NCBI GenBank assembly: GCA_032871835.1
Contig: CM065303.1
Span: forward strand, 53,358,597 to 53,422,596
Length of the DNA: 64,000 nucleotides
Source of the DNA: Dipteronia dyeriana
Taxonomy: Eukaryota > Streptophyta > Magnoliopsida > Sapindales > Sapindaceae
Reading direction: 5' to 3'
This document shows, in pieces, positions 46,262 through 58,231 of this stretch. How positions within the stretch are numbered: position 1 is the stretch's first letter; each line of letters begins with the position of its first letter. Both the position numbers and the translations under genes were made by a program. The notes under the pieces are model-generated. The model did not search any database. It had not been told where the DNA came from and saw nothing but the letters and a program-made list of their open reading frames with translations.

Positions 46262-49200
46262 TTTTACATCTAATTTGTACTTTGAAATAAAACCCTACAT
46301 TTCCTAAATTCATTAATTAAAAGAGGCAATAATAAAAAAAAAAAGATCTAACCAAACAAACTTTGCAAAATTCAAAAACAACCAGGCTGCAATGAAAATT
46401 CGTTTTTAACAAACATGACAAGTAAAAAGATAAAATTGATCTTAAATGATTCTTCAACCTAATAAGATAATCCATATTTTTTCCAAATTTAAAAATTGAA
46501 ACAAATAGACAAAGAGAGGAAATCAAGAGTCCCGAGAAGAACCATCATCATCACGAGGAACCATTGTCATCGTGAGAGAGGCTTCCAGTGCGAGAGACAA
46601 CTTGCCGATGTGATAGAAGAAGGATGCGATAGAAGAAGCTTTCGGTGCTAGAAAAATAGATTTCCTCGGAAGAAACTTCTAGCATGATTGAATAGGATTT
46701 CCCCGATGCCATTGGGAAGAAGAAGCTTCCGGCGTGACGGAAGAGGATTCCCTCATCGACTATCATTTTTGTTGTAAACTTGTAATATTTTGAGGTTTTT
46801 TTTATTTTTATAAATGTAATGGTTGAAGTTGGAGTACACATTATGTGCATATTTTTCATGCATATAAATGTGATGAAGTAGGGATTATCATGAGACATTT
46901 TAGATTCGGATGTGGGATGTTAATGTACGTAATTCCTAAAAAACATATGGATAGGAGACATTAATTTTTTTTTTTGGGTGTATCATGTTATTTGGGCAGT
47001 TCATTATGCAATTTTTTATAATCCATCATGTAATATTTGGACAATAATATATCAAAATTTTGTCCCCTTATATCATGCTATTTCTAGGTAAAACATTGTC
47101 CAATTTGTTTATTTCATCATGTAACATTTGAACAGTTTATCATGCAATGTTCCAAATTTTCATGATATAATGTCATATTACATAGCATTTATATATTACA
47201 TGATTAATTAAAAGTATTATATAATAGAAAAAAATATTCAATGATAAATTGAAATATAACATGGTATAAATATATTACATGATGAACTAAAAAAAAAATA
47301 CATGACACGTGCATCATGTAATGTTTATCAAAAAACCAACAAATTCGAGAACTTTAACCTCATTTCAAAATTGATATTCATAATCACAAAATAATGTAAT
47401 ATACTATCAAAACCCATGAAATATACACTAATACGAACAATATTAAACCATTTGAAGGATTAAAAACTCATCGTATGGTATAAGATGTGGGTTGAACAAA
47501 ATTTATACTTCTAAATAACTTTCAAAATTTCATATTTTTGGTTGGATATGATTTCGTGGTTGGATAGTACCTCCAACAATTTCTTAGTACTTTGTCGTTG
47601 ATTTTAATTTGGTTAAAAATGGCATCATGGTAAACAAAAAACAAGATAGCAAAATAGAAGAGAGAGAAAGAGGAAGAGAAAGAAGAGATAGGAAGTGAAG
47701 AACAAAATAGAGAACATAAATAGATGCAAAATAACCCTAAAGGTATTTTGGTCATTATTTAGTTAAATTTGAATGTTTTTTGGGAGATTTGATTAAATAT
47801 GGTTTTATTTTTAAAATAAGGTTAAAATTGAATTTTAATTTTAAAAAATGGTTAGTTTTGATAGATATCTCAAATTAAAATGTTTAAATTTCCTAAATTT
47901 ATTAATAAACAAAATTGTAAACTTTAAACAACCAAGGGCCAAGGCATGGCACAAAGGGCACCAAGGGAGCCCGCCCAGAGCCCGAAAAAGGCCATTATTT
48001 CTGTGTGTTTAGGGCTCACTTCTTTGGACTATGATAACTATAGGATCCAAAAAATGATAATGCTCATCACACCGAACACACAAAACATGGTCTATATAAT
48101 TATATCAAATTTGAGGCCCAAATAAGAAAAATGATGTGGAATTCAATTTTTTATATCAATATTAGGTTGAATATGGATTTTCATCATAATTAACAAAAGA
48201 AAATGAGTAAGTCTATTTACACTCCTACAAATTTGTATATGCATTCCTCTTTGCATGTACACCTTGTTAAGAATTTGTTACAAATTATATTTTGTAAGAA
48301 CACTCAAACTCAAAACATTACGGAATATTATTATTTTTTTGACAAAAAAAATTCTAAAAAAAGGGAGGAGGTCTCCTTTTTTATTTTTTAAGTAAGTTTG
48401 TCTCTCCTTATTTACATAAGCTATTTCTTTAAGTGGAAACATATATCTATTTACTCGTAACTTTTTGTTTCGATTTTGTTTTTTGACTTTTTTCTCAAAA
48501 AATAATATATATATATATATATTATCAACTACGAGATTTCATAAGATTTAGATGTGAGATTAAAGAAAGGATGCCATTTTAAATATTCGCCCTGAGGCCT
48601 CCAAAACCTCAGAACCATCGCTGTTTGTATCGTGTTTAAAACCTTTATCAAATGAGATTTGTTTCGCTCCACCTTTTTTGTTATTTTACATCGTACGATT
48701 CAATAGTATTTAAATCATTTATTTATTTATTTTTATACCACTTGCAGTTACTACAACTACTAAGACATTATTAGGTTGAATAATCATTCTTACCGTTAAA
48801 TCATATTGAACGGTGATAAAACATATCTTTTGTAATTATATATTTTACTGATAAAACTAAAGTCATATGCAATGATCTTCTCAAATATATATATACACAC
48901 TATGATACCGTAGCCGCTCTTAATTAGTTGGTTTAATGGTCCTGTCAATGTATCTATTGTTTTACATTTGTGACATAACTCACCATTTCACTCTTATAAA
49001 TTTCAGTGTTGCAAATGTCTTCGATTAGGGCCGACTAGTCCCTAGTCGGTCAAAGTCGGTGATTAGTTGGCGTTAATCGACTATACTGACTTTTTGATTG
49101 ACTTTAGTTATAATTTGATTGAATTTATTAGATTTTGTTTAGTTATTTATAGATTTTGATTCTCAATTCTGAGTTTTTTGGAATTTAATTTTCTATTTGA

Positions 49201-49429
49201 AGTTTATTATATGAAATAGTATGAACATTTACTTAATTACAACAAAAAATATATAAAAAAAAAATTATGGCGAGCTGTCGGCCAACTTCTGGCCAGCTGC
49301 CTAATCCCCGACCGGGGGGGTCACCGCCCAACTAGTGCTTTGCCCTTTCTGTAGCACCAATAAATTTGCAAATTGTGATGTTTTTTTTATTGAAGTATTA
49401 CAACTATTATAATAGGAATGTCGAGATCT
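46262..49429. other. Intergenic region, no gene supported
   Basis: 46530-46760 holds imperfect GAAGAAGCTTCCGGYG-type repeats. 46980-47340 has about ten copies of ATCATGTAATATTTG variants. 47930-48000 is a short GC-richer patch. 49010-49330 has GTCGGTGATTAGT and CGACCGGGGGGG words that may be the ends of a small unclassified repeat. Frames at 46551-46898, 47522-47755 and elsewhere show no domain. Confidence 0.45.
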
Positions 49430-49595
49430 GCTGAGATCAGACAATAAATGTGCAGCTCGTATATCTACTCCCACAAACCCTAGGAGAAAACTCTCATACA
49501 TTCTTTTAAATATATGGAAGGTTGAACTTGAACCCTCGACCACCAATATGGAAAGGAGATGCACAACCACCTGCGCTAAATCTTTATTTCAAAGA
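49430..49595 (-). mobile_element. tRNA-derived SINE, family B, minus strand
   Basis: The reverse complement starts near TTTAGCGCAGGTGGTTGTGC (box A-like) and has GAGGGTTCAAGT (box B). The 3' part continues into CATATATTTAAAAGAATGT. The cloverleaf does not close, so this is not a tRNA gene. Lies just before the tandem array. Confidence 0.6.
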
Positions 49596-49718
49596 ATTAA
49601 AAATTATGATATGAGAATTTTTAATAAAAATAAAAAATAAAAACATTGGGAGTCTGCCTAGTACTAACTTGGTTATTGTAATCACTGATGCTAGACAACC
49701 CAAAAAATTAACCCAAAA

Positions 49719-49832
49719 GACAATATGAGGTTGGTCCAGTGGTATATCTCTCACACCTACATCATGAAGTTCTGGATTCGAGTTTCTCTTCCTCCCTAAA
49801 ACCTCAAATTAATGTAATAATAAATAATAAAA
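49719..49832 (+). mobile_element. tRNA-derived SINE, family A, with TSD (tandem copy 1)
   Basis: Starts GACAATATGAGGTTGGTCCA with box A-like GGTCCAGTGGTATA and box B TGGATTCGAGTT, ending in an AATAATAAA tail. A 9-bp duplication AACCCAAAA flanks it at 49710-49718 and 49833-49841. It is repeated with the tandem unit at about 51573, 53423 and 55279, so the SINE predates the amplification. Confidence 0.8.
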
Positions 49833-50338
49833 AACCCAAAAACCAATACGAATGATGTGACAAGTTATTTTTTCCATTATCCATGTCATCGCATAATTTA
49901 TACGGTAAAGACAACCCATTTACAATATCATTTGGATAGAATTTTAGGTTAACTAATTGGGTTGCATAATATTATTATTGTATTCACCACAAAAAAAAAC
50001 TCATCTTTTTTTTTTAAAAAAAAACCCCTCATTTTTCTCTTTCATTTTTGGATTTACCAAAACAAACAATATTTCGCCCATTTTTCTCGGCGAAATGGGC
50101 CTCCACGTTTTGAGATTTTATGGTGAAAGGTGAGATAAATATTTATAACTAAGGTTTGAACCTTGACGGTGGAACTTCGACCTGAAAATTCCAACCCCAA
50201 AGATATGAGACCATTGGATTTTTATTTTTATTTTTAATATTCTTTAAAGAAAAAGAATTATATGATATTTTATTATTTAATTGAATCATAAATTAGATAT
50301 ATTATACATATATGTGCAGTCAAGTCAATATGATGAAC

Positions 50339-50402
50339 GAAATGAGGTTGATTCGATAGTAAATTCCTCACGCAATGTTTTATCTTTGATTTTTTTATAT
50401 AT
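50339..50402 (+). mobile_element. Truncated family A SINE head
   Basis: AAATGAGGTTGATTCGATAG followed by CCTCACGCAATGTTTTATC resembles the family A head with a lost box B. Repeated in the other three tandem copies. Confidence 0.4.
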
Positions 50403-50485
50403 TTATTTCGTTTGATCTTAAATATTAATGAAAATAAATTATAACATATATGTTCTATCTCAACTTATATTATTCTCTTTCATAT

Positions 50486-50489
<4 letters not shown>

Positions 50490-50551
<62 letters not shown>
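50490..50551. repeat. (CA)n(TA)n compound microsatellite, tandem copy 1
   Basis: About 17 CA units followed by about 14 TA units. Equivalent tracts near 52344, 54194 and 56050 differ in length between copies and are the main difference among the four units. Confidence 0.95.
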
Positions 50552-50555
<4 letters not shown>

Positions 50556-50684
50556 AAAATAAAATTGGATTACTCTGAGGGGAAAAAGCATCACAAGTGA
50601 AAAAAACCCCAAACAGTATCCATATATATAAAAGATAAAAGAAAAGTATAGCGTGACAAAATAAAATAAAGCACAAAGAACTAA

Positions 50685-50926
50685 TGCTATGTTTGGTGGA
50701 TGGAATGTAATGAAATGGAATGGAAAGAAAATCATTTCGAAAGTTTGGTTTGCTAAAATAGAATGTAATGGACATTCCATTGAAATGTTGATTCCACCAT
50801 TTTGATGGAATGGACATTCCATCCAAAAACCAATGGAATACCCATTCCAATTCCAAACTAAAATTGATATTCCATAAATACCCTCATTTGCCCGAACTCT
50901 ATTCCAAAAATACTCTTATTTTCAAA

Positions 50927-50930
<4 letters not shown>
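50685..50930. repeat. GGAATG-type repeat within the tandem unit
   Basis: GCTATGTTTGGTGGATGGAA at 50689 begins a stretch rich in GGAATG/CATTCC words. The complement of 57050-57115 (beyond copy 4) has matching TTTGGTTGGGAC and GGAATGGAATT words, so a single MITE-like element may once have spanned the array before amplification. Confidence 0.45.
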
Positions 50931-50970
<40 letters not shown>

Positions 50971-52339
50971 ATATATACATATACATATATATTATATAAT
51001 ATACATATATATATATATATTATTATATATATTATATGTGTTTTATATATTATTATATATAATATTTATATTATAGAATATATAATATTTATATTATAAA
51101 ATATATGATAATATTAATATTACAAATTTATAATTTATAATATATATATATATATTATATTATATTATATAAAAATATAAATTGATATATATTATATGAT
51201 ATATAAGAATATTAATACTAATAATATTTATATTACTAATATATAATATATATTTATTATTATGTAGTATATGTATATGTATATATTATTATATATACTT
51301 TCATATTTTATTATAATATATGTATTAATTATATATATTATAATATTATATATACTTTCATATTTTATTATTATTATCCGTAATATATTATGTTATTATA
51401 AATGTTTTATAATTAGGGGTATTTTGGTTAAAATACAGTTAATTACATTCTATTCAGTTGTGATATGAGAATTTTTAATAAAAATAAAAAATAAAAACAT
51501 TGGGAGTCTGCCTAGTACTAACTTGGTTATTGTAATCACTGATGCTAGACAACCCAAAAAATTAACCCAAAAGACAATATGAGGTTGGTCCAGTGGTATA
51601 TCTCTCACACCTACATCATGAAGTTCTGGATTCGAGTTTCTCTTCCTCCCTAAAACCTCAAATTAATGTAATAATAAATAATAAAAAACCCAAAAACCAA
51701 TACGAATGATGTGACAAGTTATTTTTTCCATTATCCATGTCATCGCATAATTTATACGGTAAAGACAACCCATTTACAATATCATTTGGATAGAATTTTA
51801 GGTTAACTAATTGGGTTGCATAATATTATTATTGTATTCACCACAAAAAAAAACTCATCTTTTTTTTTTAAAAAAAAACCCCTCATTTTTCTCTTTCATT
51901 TTTGGATTTACCAAAACAAACAATATTTCGCCCATTTTTCTCGGCGAAATGGGCCTCCACGTTTTGAGATTTTATGGTGAAAGGTGAGATAAATATTTAT
52001 AACTAAGGTTTGAACCTTGACGGTGGAACTTCGACCTGAAAATTCCAACCCCAAAGATATGAGACCATTGGATTTTTATTTTTATTTTTAATATTCTTTA
52101 AAGAAAAAGAATTATATGATATTTTATTATTTAATTGAATCATAAATTAGATATATTATACATATATGTGCAGTCAAGTCAATATGATGAACGAAATGAG
52201 GTTGATTCGATAGTAAATTCCTCACGCAATGTTTTATCTTTGATTTTTTTATATATTTATTTCGTTTGATCTTAAATATTAATGAAAATAAATTATAACA
52301 TATATGTTCTATCTCAACTTATATTATTCTCTTTCATAT

Positions 52340-52397
<58 letters not shown>

Positions 52398-52772
52398 GTA
52401 TAAAATAAAATTGGATTACTCTGAGGGGAAAAAGCATCACAAGTGAAAAAAACCCCAAACAGTATCCATATATATAAAAGATAAAAGAAAAGTATAGCGT
52501 GACAAAATAAAATAAAGCACAAAGAACTAATGCTATGTTTGGTGGATGGAATGTAATGAAATGGAATGGAAAGAAAATCATTTCGAAAGTTTGGTTTGCT
52601 AAAATAGAATGTAATGGACATTCCATTGAAATGTTGATTCCACCATTTTGATGGAATGGACATTCCATCCAAAAACCAATGGAATACCCATTCCAATTCC
52701 AAACTAAAATTGATATTCCATAAATACCCTCATTTGCCCGAACTCTATTCCAAAAATACTCTTATTTTCAAA

Positions 52773-52820
<48 letters not shown>

Positions 52821-54189
52821 ATATATACATATACATATATATTATATAATATACATATATATATATATATTATTATATATATTATATGTGTTTTATATAT
52901 TATTATATATAATATTTATATTATAGAATATATAATATTTATATTATAAAATATATGATAATATTAATATTACAAATTTATAATTTATAATATATATATA
53001 TATATTATATTATATTATATAAAAATATAAATTGATATATATTATATGATATATAAGAATATTAATACTAATAATATTTATATTACTAATATATAATATA
53101 TATTTATTATTATGTAGTATATGTATATGTATATATTATTATATATACTTTCATATTTTATTATAATATATGTATTAATTATATATATTATAATATTATA
53201 TATACTTTCATATTTTATTATTATTATCCGTAATATATTATGTTATTATAAATGTTTTATAATTAGGGGTATTTTGGTTAAAATACAGTTAATTACATTC
53301 TATTCAGTTGTGATATGAGAATTTTTAATAAAAATAAAAAATAAAAACATTGGGAGTCTGCCTAGTACTAACTTGGTTATTGTAATCACTGATGCTAGAC
53401 AACCCAAAAAATTAACCCAAAAGACAATATGAGGTTGGTCCAGTGGTATATCTCTCACACCTACATCATGAAGTTCTGGATTCGAGTTTCTCTTCCTCCC
53501 TAAAACCTCAAATTAATGTAATAATAAATAATAAAAAACCCAAAAACCAATACGAATGATGTGACAAGTTATTTTTTCCATTATCCATGTCATCGCATAA
53601 TTTATACGGTAAAGACAACCCATTTACAATATCATTTGGATAGAATTTTAGGTTAACTAATTGGGTTGCATAATATTATTATTGTATTCACCACAAAAAA
53701 AAACTCATCTTTTTTTTTTAAAAAAAAACCCCTCATTTTTCTCTTTCATTTTTGGATTTACCAAAACAAACAATATTTCGCCCATTTTTCTCGGCGAAAT
53801 GGGCCTCCACGTTTTGAGATTTTATGGTGAAAGGTGAGATAAATATTTATAACTAAGGTTTGAACCTTGACGGTGGAACTTCGACCTGAAAATTCCAACC
53901 CCAAAGATATGAGACCATTGGATTTTTATTTTTATTTTTAATATTCTTTAAAGAAAAAGAATTATATGATATTTTATTATTTAATTGAATCATAAATTAG
54001 ATATATTATACATATATGTGCAGTCAAGTCAATATGATGAACGAAATGAGGTTGATTCGATAGTAAATTCCTCACGCAATGTTTTATCTTTGATTTTTTT
54101 ATATATTTATTTCGTTTGATCTTAAATATTAATGAAAATAAATTATAACATATATGTTCTATCTCAACTTATATTATTCTCTTTCATAT

Positions 54190-54249
<60 letters not shown>

Positions 54250-54624
54250 GTATAAAATAAAATTGGATTACTCTGAGGGGAAAAAGCATCACAAGTGAAA
54301 AAAACCCCAAACAGTATCCATATATATAAAAGATAAAAGAAAAGTATAGCGTGACAAAATAAAATAAAGCACAAAGAACTAATGCTATGTTTGGTGGATG
54401 GAATGTAATGAAATGGAATGGAAAGAAAATCATTTCGAAAGTTTGGTTTGCTAAAATAGAATGTAATGGACATTCCATTGAAATGTTGATTCCACCATTT
54501 TGATGGAATGGACATTCCATCCAAAAACCAATGGAATACCCATTCCAATTCCAAACTAAAATTGATATTCCATAAATACCCTCATTTGCCCGAACTCTAT
54601 TCCAAAAATACTCTTATTTTCAAA

Positions 54625-54676
<52 letters not shown>

Positions 54677-56044
54677 ATATATACATATACATATATATTA
54701 TATAATATACATATATATATATATATTATTATATATATTATATGTGTTTTATATATTATTATATATAATATTTATATTATAGAATATATAATATTTATAT
54801 TATAAAATATATGATAATATTAATATTACAAATTTATAATTTATAATATATATATATATATTATATTATATTATATAAAAATATAAATTGATATATATTA
54901 TATGATATATAAGAATATTAATACTAATAATATTTATATTACTAATATATAATATATATTTATTATTATGTAGTATATGTATATGTATATATTATTATAT
55001 ATACTTTCATATTTTATTATAATATATGTATTAATTATATATATTATAATATTATATATACTTTCATATTTTATTATTATTATCCGTAATATATTATGTT
55101 ATTATAAATGTTTTATAATTAGGGGTATTTTGGTTAAAATACAGTTAATTACATTCTATTCAGTTGTGATATGAGAATTTTTAATAAAAATAAAAAATAA
55201 AAACATTGGGAGTCTGCCTAGTACTAACTTGGTTATTGTAATCACTGATGCTAGACAACCCAAAAAATTAACCCAAAAGACAATATGAGGTTGGTCCAGT
55301 GGTATATCTCTCACACCTACATCATGAAGTTCTGGATTCGAGTTTCTCTTCCTCCCTAAAACCTCAAATTAATGTAATAATAAATAATAAAAAACCCAAA
55401 AACCAATACGAATGATGTGACAAGTTATTTTTTCCATTATCCATGTCATCGCATAATTTATACGGTAAAGACAACCCATTTACAATATCATTTGGATAGA
55501 ATTTTAGGTTAACTAATTGGGTTGCATAATATTATTATTGTATTCACCACAAAAAAAAACTCATCTTTTTTTTTAAAAAAAAACCCCTCATTTTTCTCTT
55601 TCATTTTTGGATTTACCAAAACAAACAATATTTCGCCCATTTTTCTCGGCGAAATGGGCCTCCACGTTTTGAGATTTTATGGTGAAAGGTGAGATAAATA
55701 TTTATAACTAAGGTTTGAACCTTGACGGTGGAACTTCGACCTGAAAATTCCAACCCCAAAGATATGAGACCATTGGATTTTTATTTTTATTTTTAATATT
55801 CTTTAAAGAAAAAGAATTATATGATATTTTATTATTTAATTGAATCATAAATTAGATATATTATACATATATGTGCAGTCAAGTCAATATGATGAACGAA
55901 ATGAGGTTGATTCGATAGTAAATTCCTCACGCAATGTTTTATCTTTGATTTTTTTATATATTTATTTCGTTTGATCTTAAATATTAATGAAAATAAATTA
56001 TAACATATATGTTCTATCTCAACTTATATTATTCTCTTTCATAT

Positions 56045-56096
<52 letters not shown>

Positions 56097-56471
56097 GTAT
56101 AAAATAAAATTGGATTACTCTGAGGGGAAAAAGCATCACAAGTGAAAAAAACCCCAAACAGTATCCATATATATAAAAGATAAAAGAAAAGTATAGCGTG
56201 ACAAAATAAAATAAAGCACAAAGAACTAATGCTATGTTTGGTGGATGGAATGTAATGAAATGGAATGGAAAGAAAATCATTTCGAAAGTTTGGTTTGCTA
56301 AAATAGAATGTAATGGACATTCCATTGAAATGTTGATTCCACCATTTTGATGGAATGGACATTCCATCCAAAAACCAATGGAATACCCATTCCAATTCCA
56401 AACTAAAATTGATATTCCATAAATACCCTCATTTGCCCGAACTCTATTCCAAAAATACTCTTATTTTCAAA

Positions 56472-56521
<50 letters not shown>

Positions 56522-57238
56522 ATATATACATATACATATATATTATATAATATACATATATATATATATATTATTATATATATTATATGTGTTTTATATA
56601 TTATTATATATAATATTTATATTATAGAATATATAATATTTATATTATAAAATATATGATAATATTAATATTACAAATTTATAATTTATAATATATATAT
56701 ATATATTATATTATATTATATAAAAATATAAATTGATATATATTATATGATATATAAGAATATTAATACTAATAATATTTATATTACTAATATATAATAT
56801 ATATTTATTATTATGTAGTATATGTATATGTATATATTATTATATATACTTTCATATTTTATTATAATATATGTATTAATTATATATATTATAATATTAT
56901 ATATACTTTCATATTTTATTATTATTATCCGTAATATATTATGTTATTATAAATGTTTTATAATTAGGGGTATTTTGGTTAAAATACAGTTAATTACATT
57001 CTATTCAGTTGTTAACCAAACAAAATAATATTGATTCAAATACCGATTATAAAGTCCCAACCAAACAAAGAAGTCAACATTCCATTCAATTCCATTCCAA
57101 TTTCCATTCCCATTACCATTCAAATTACCATTTCAGTATAGTGACCGAAAGCCATATAAGGGGAAAACAATCACAAACAGAAAGAGGCACGCATGCCACA
57201 CCAGAAAGCAAAAGAAAACATCAAGAAAAGTGAAAAGA

Positions 57239-57309
57239 CTCTCGGTTCATTTCACGCCTATGCCACGAGGATGTGGGTTATTGTCATTCTCTCTAAAAAA
57301 AATTGAATT

Positions 57310-57360
<51 letters not shown>
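57239..57360 (+). mobile_element. Family A SINE fragment with (AAT)n tail
   Basis: CGGTTCATTTCACGCCTATG, GGATGTGGGTTATTGTCATT (box B decayed), CTCTCTAAAAAAAATTG and a pure (AAT)n tract to 57357, the usual 3' layout of this family. Confidence 0.55.
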
Positions 57361-57361
<1 letters not shown>

Positions 57362-57960
57362 GTACAGCCAATATATTAAATGAAGATGAGAAGAAAGAAA
57401 GAAAAAATACGGGGTAAATACATTAACCAACCCTAAAGTTTGATATAAATACTACAATAGAGAAAATATATATTTATCTAGTTAGAGCTACACCGTTTTA
57501 AAAATTGAACCATTAGAAAGATCGAATTGCCTATATTTATTAAAATTAAAAAATGAAGATAATCTGTTCCGATAAAAAGTGAGGGTAAAAGGTAGTACAA
57601 ATATTTTAAAATTTAGAAAAAAATATTATAAATTTTAAAATTGAAAAAAGTAAAACAAAAAATAAATTGAAATGAGATAATTTAAAATTTAAAATAATTA
57701 ATTTAATTTAATTGTTTTTAAAATATATTATATTCATTTTTTTATCGATGTAATAAATATTTTTTATTTTGAATAAAATTTTAATTGTTAACCAGACATG
57801 ACACAGGTTACGCTACCCTTTTAAGAAAAAAAAAACATGCGAAATTTAAATAGATGAAAGCATATTTGTTTAAAGTAGGTGAGGTCACTCTGTTTACCAA
57901 AAACAATAATACTTTTCTTGCGAAATTGAAACTCTCTCGCTAACAAGCACGTGCGCCAGC
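57361..57960. other. AT-rich upstream region of the GT106 gene
   Basis: No gene or named repeat seen. Presumed distal promoter of the gene at 58232. Confidence 0.4.
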
Positions 57961-58231
57961 GCCTCCTCTCTCTCTCTCTCTATCTGGACTCTGTGTGTTG
58001 GAATCACTACAAACCAAAAAACGGAAAACACGAAGAGAGAAAGAAAGAGGAAACAGAGAACAGAGAGGGAAACATCAACCGAACGAAGAACCGAAGAGAA
58101 TAAATCAAAACAATAAAAGCTCTCTCATCATTATTTAATTATTATTATTATTATTATGTAGTCAAGAAAACATTCCAAACAAAATACAAAGAAAAAGAAA
58201 AAGAAAAAGAAAAAGAAAAATCGGTCACCAA
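57961..58231 (+). promoter_or_regulatory. Probable leader with CT tract, AAGAAA repeats and AUG-stop uORF
   Basis: A (CT)n tract at 57964-57981 of the kind seen near plant transcription starts is followed by purine-rich leader, (TTA)n at 58140-58157, and (AAAAAG)n at 58190-58220. The only ATG between the CT tract and the main start is at 58156-58158, directly followed by TAG (58159-58161), 70 bases before the main ATG. The transcription start is inferred, not visible. Confidence 0.5.
58156..58161 (+). promoter_or_regulatory. Minimal AUG-stop upstream ORF
   Basis: ATGTAG, a start codon followed at once by a stop, in the presumed leader of the GT106 gene. AUG-stop elements can stall ribosomes in some plant leaders. 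Whether this one does is unknown. Confidence 0.45.

Larger units (their letters stand above)
49607..57011. repeat. Four head-to-tail copies of a 1.85-kb unit
   Basis: Copies start at TGATATGAGAATTT: 49607-51460 (1854 bp), 51461-53310 (1850), 53311-55166 (1856) and 55167-57011 (1845). By eye the copies are identical except for lengths of the (CA)n, (TA)n and poly-T/A tracts. Each unit holds a family A SINE, a second SINE fragment, a TTTCGCC..GGCGAAA palindrome, (CA)n(TA)n, a GGAATGGAATG-type repeat and an AT-rich tail. The long IYIY/CVCV frames in each copy are microsatellite translations. No gene. Confidence 0.97.

Noticed and set aside
49430..49595. Functional tRNA gene on the minus strand
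   Set aside because: Box A and box B are present but the acceptor and anticodon stems do not form. A SINE head explains it better.
50460..56627. Repeated ORFs of 90-122 aa with IYIYIY and CVCVCV tails in the tandem array
   Set aside because: They are translations of (TA)n and (CA)n microsatellites and flanking non-coding sequence, occur on both strands and vary only with repeat length.
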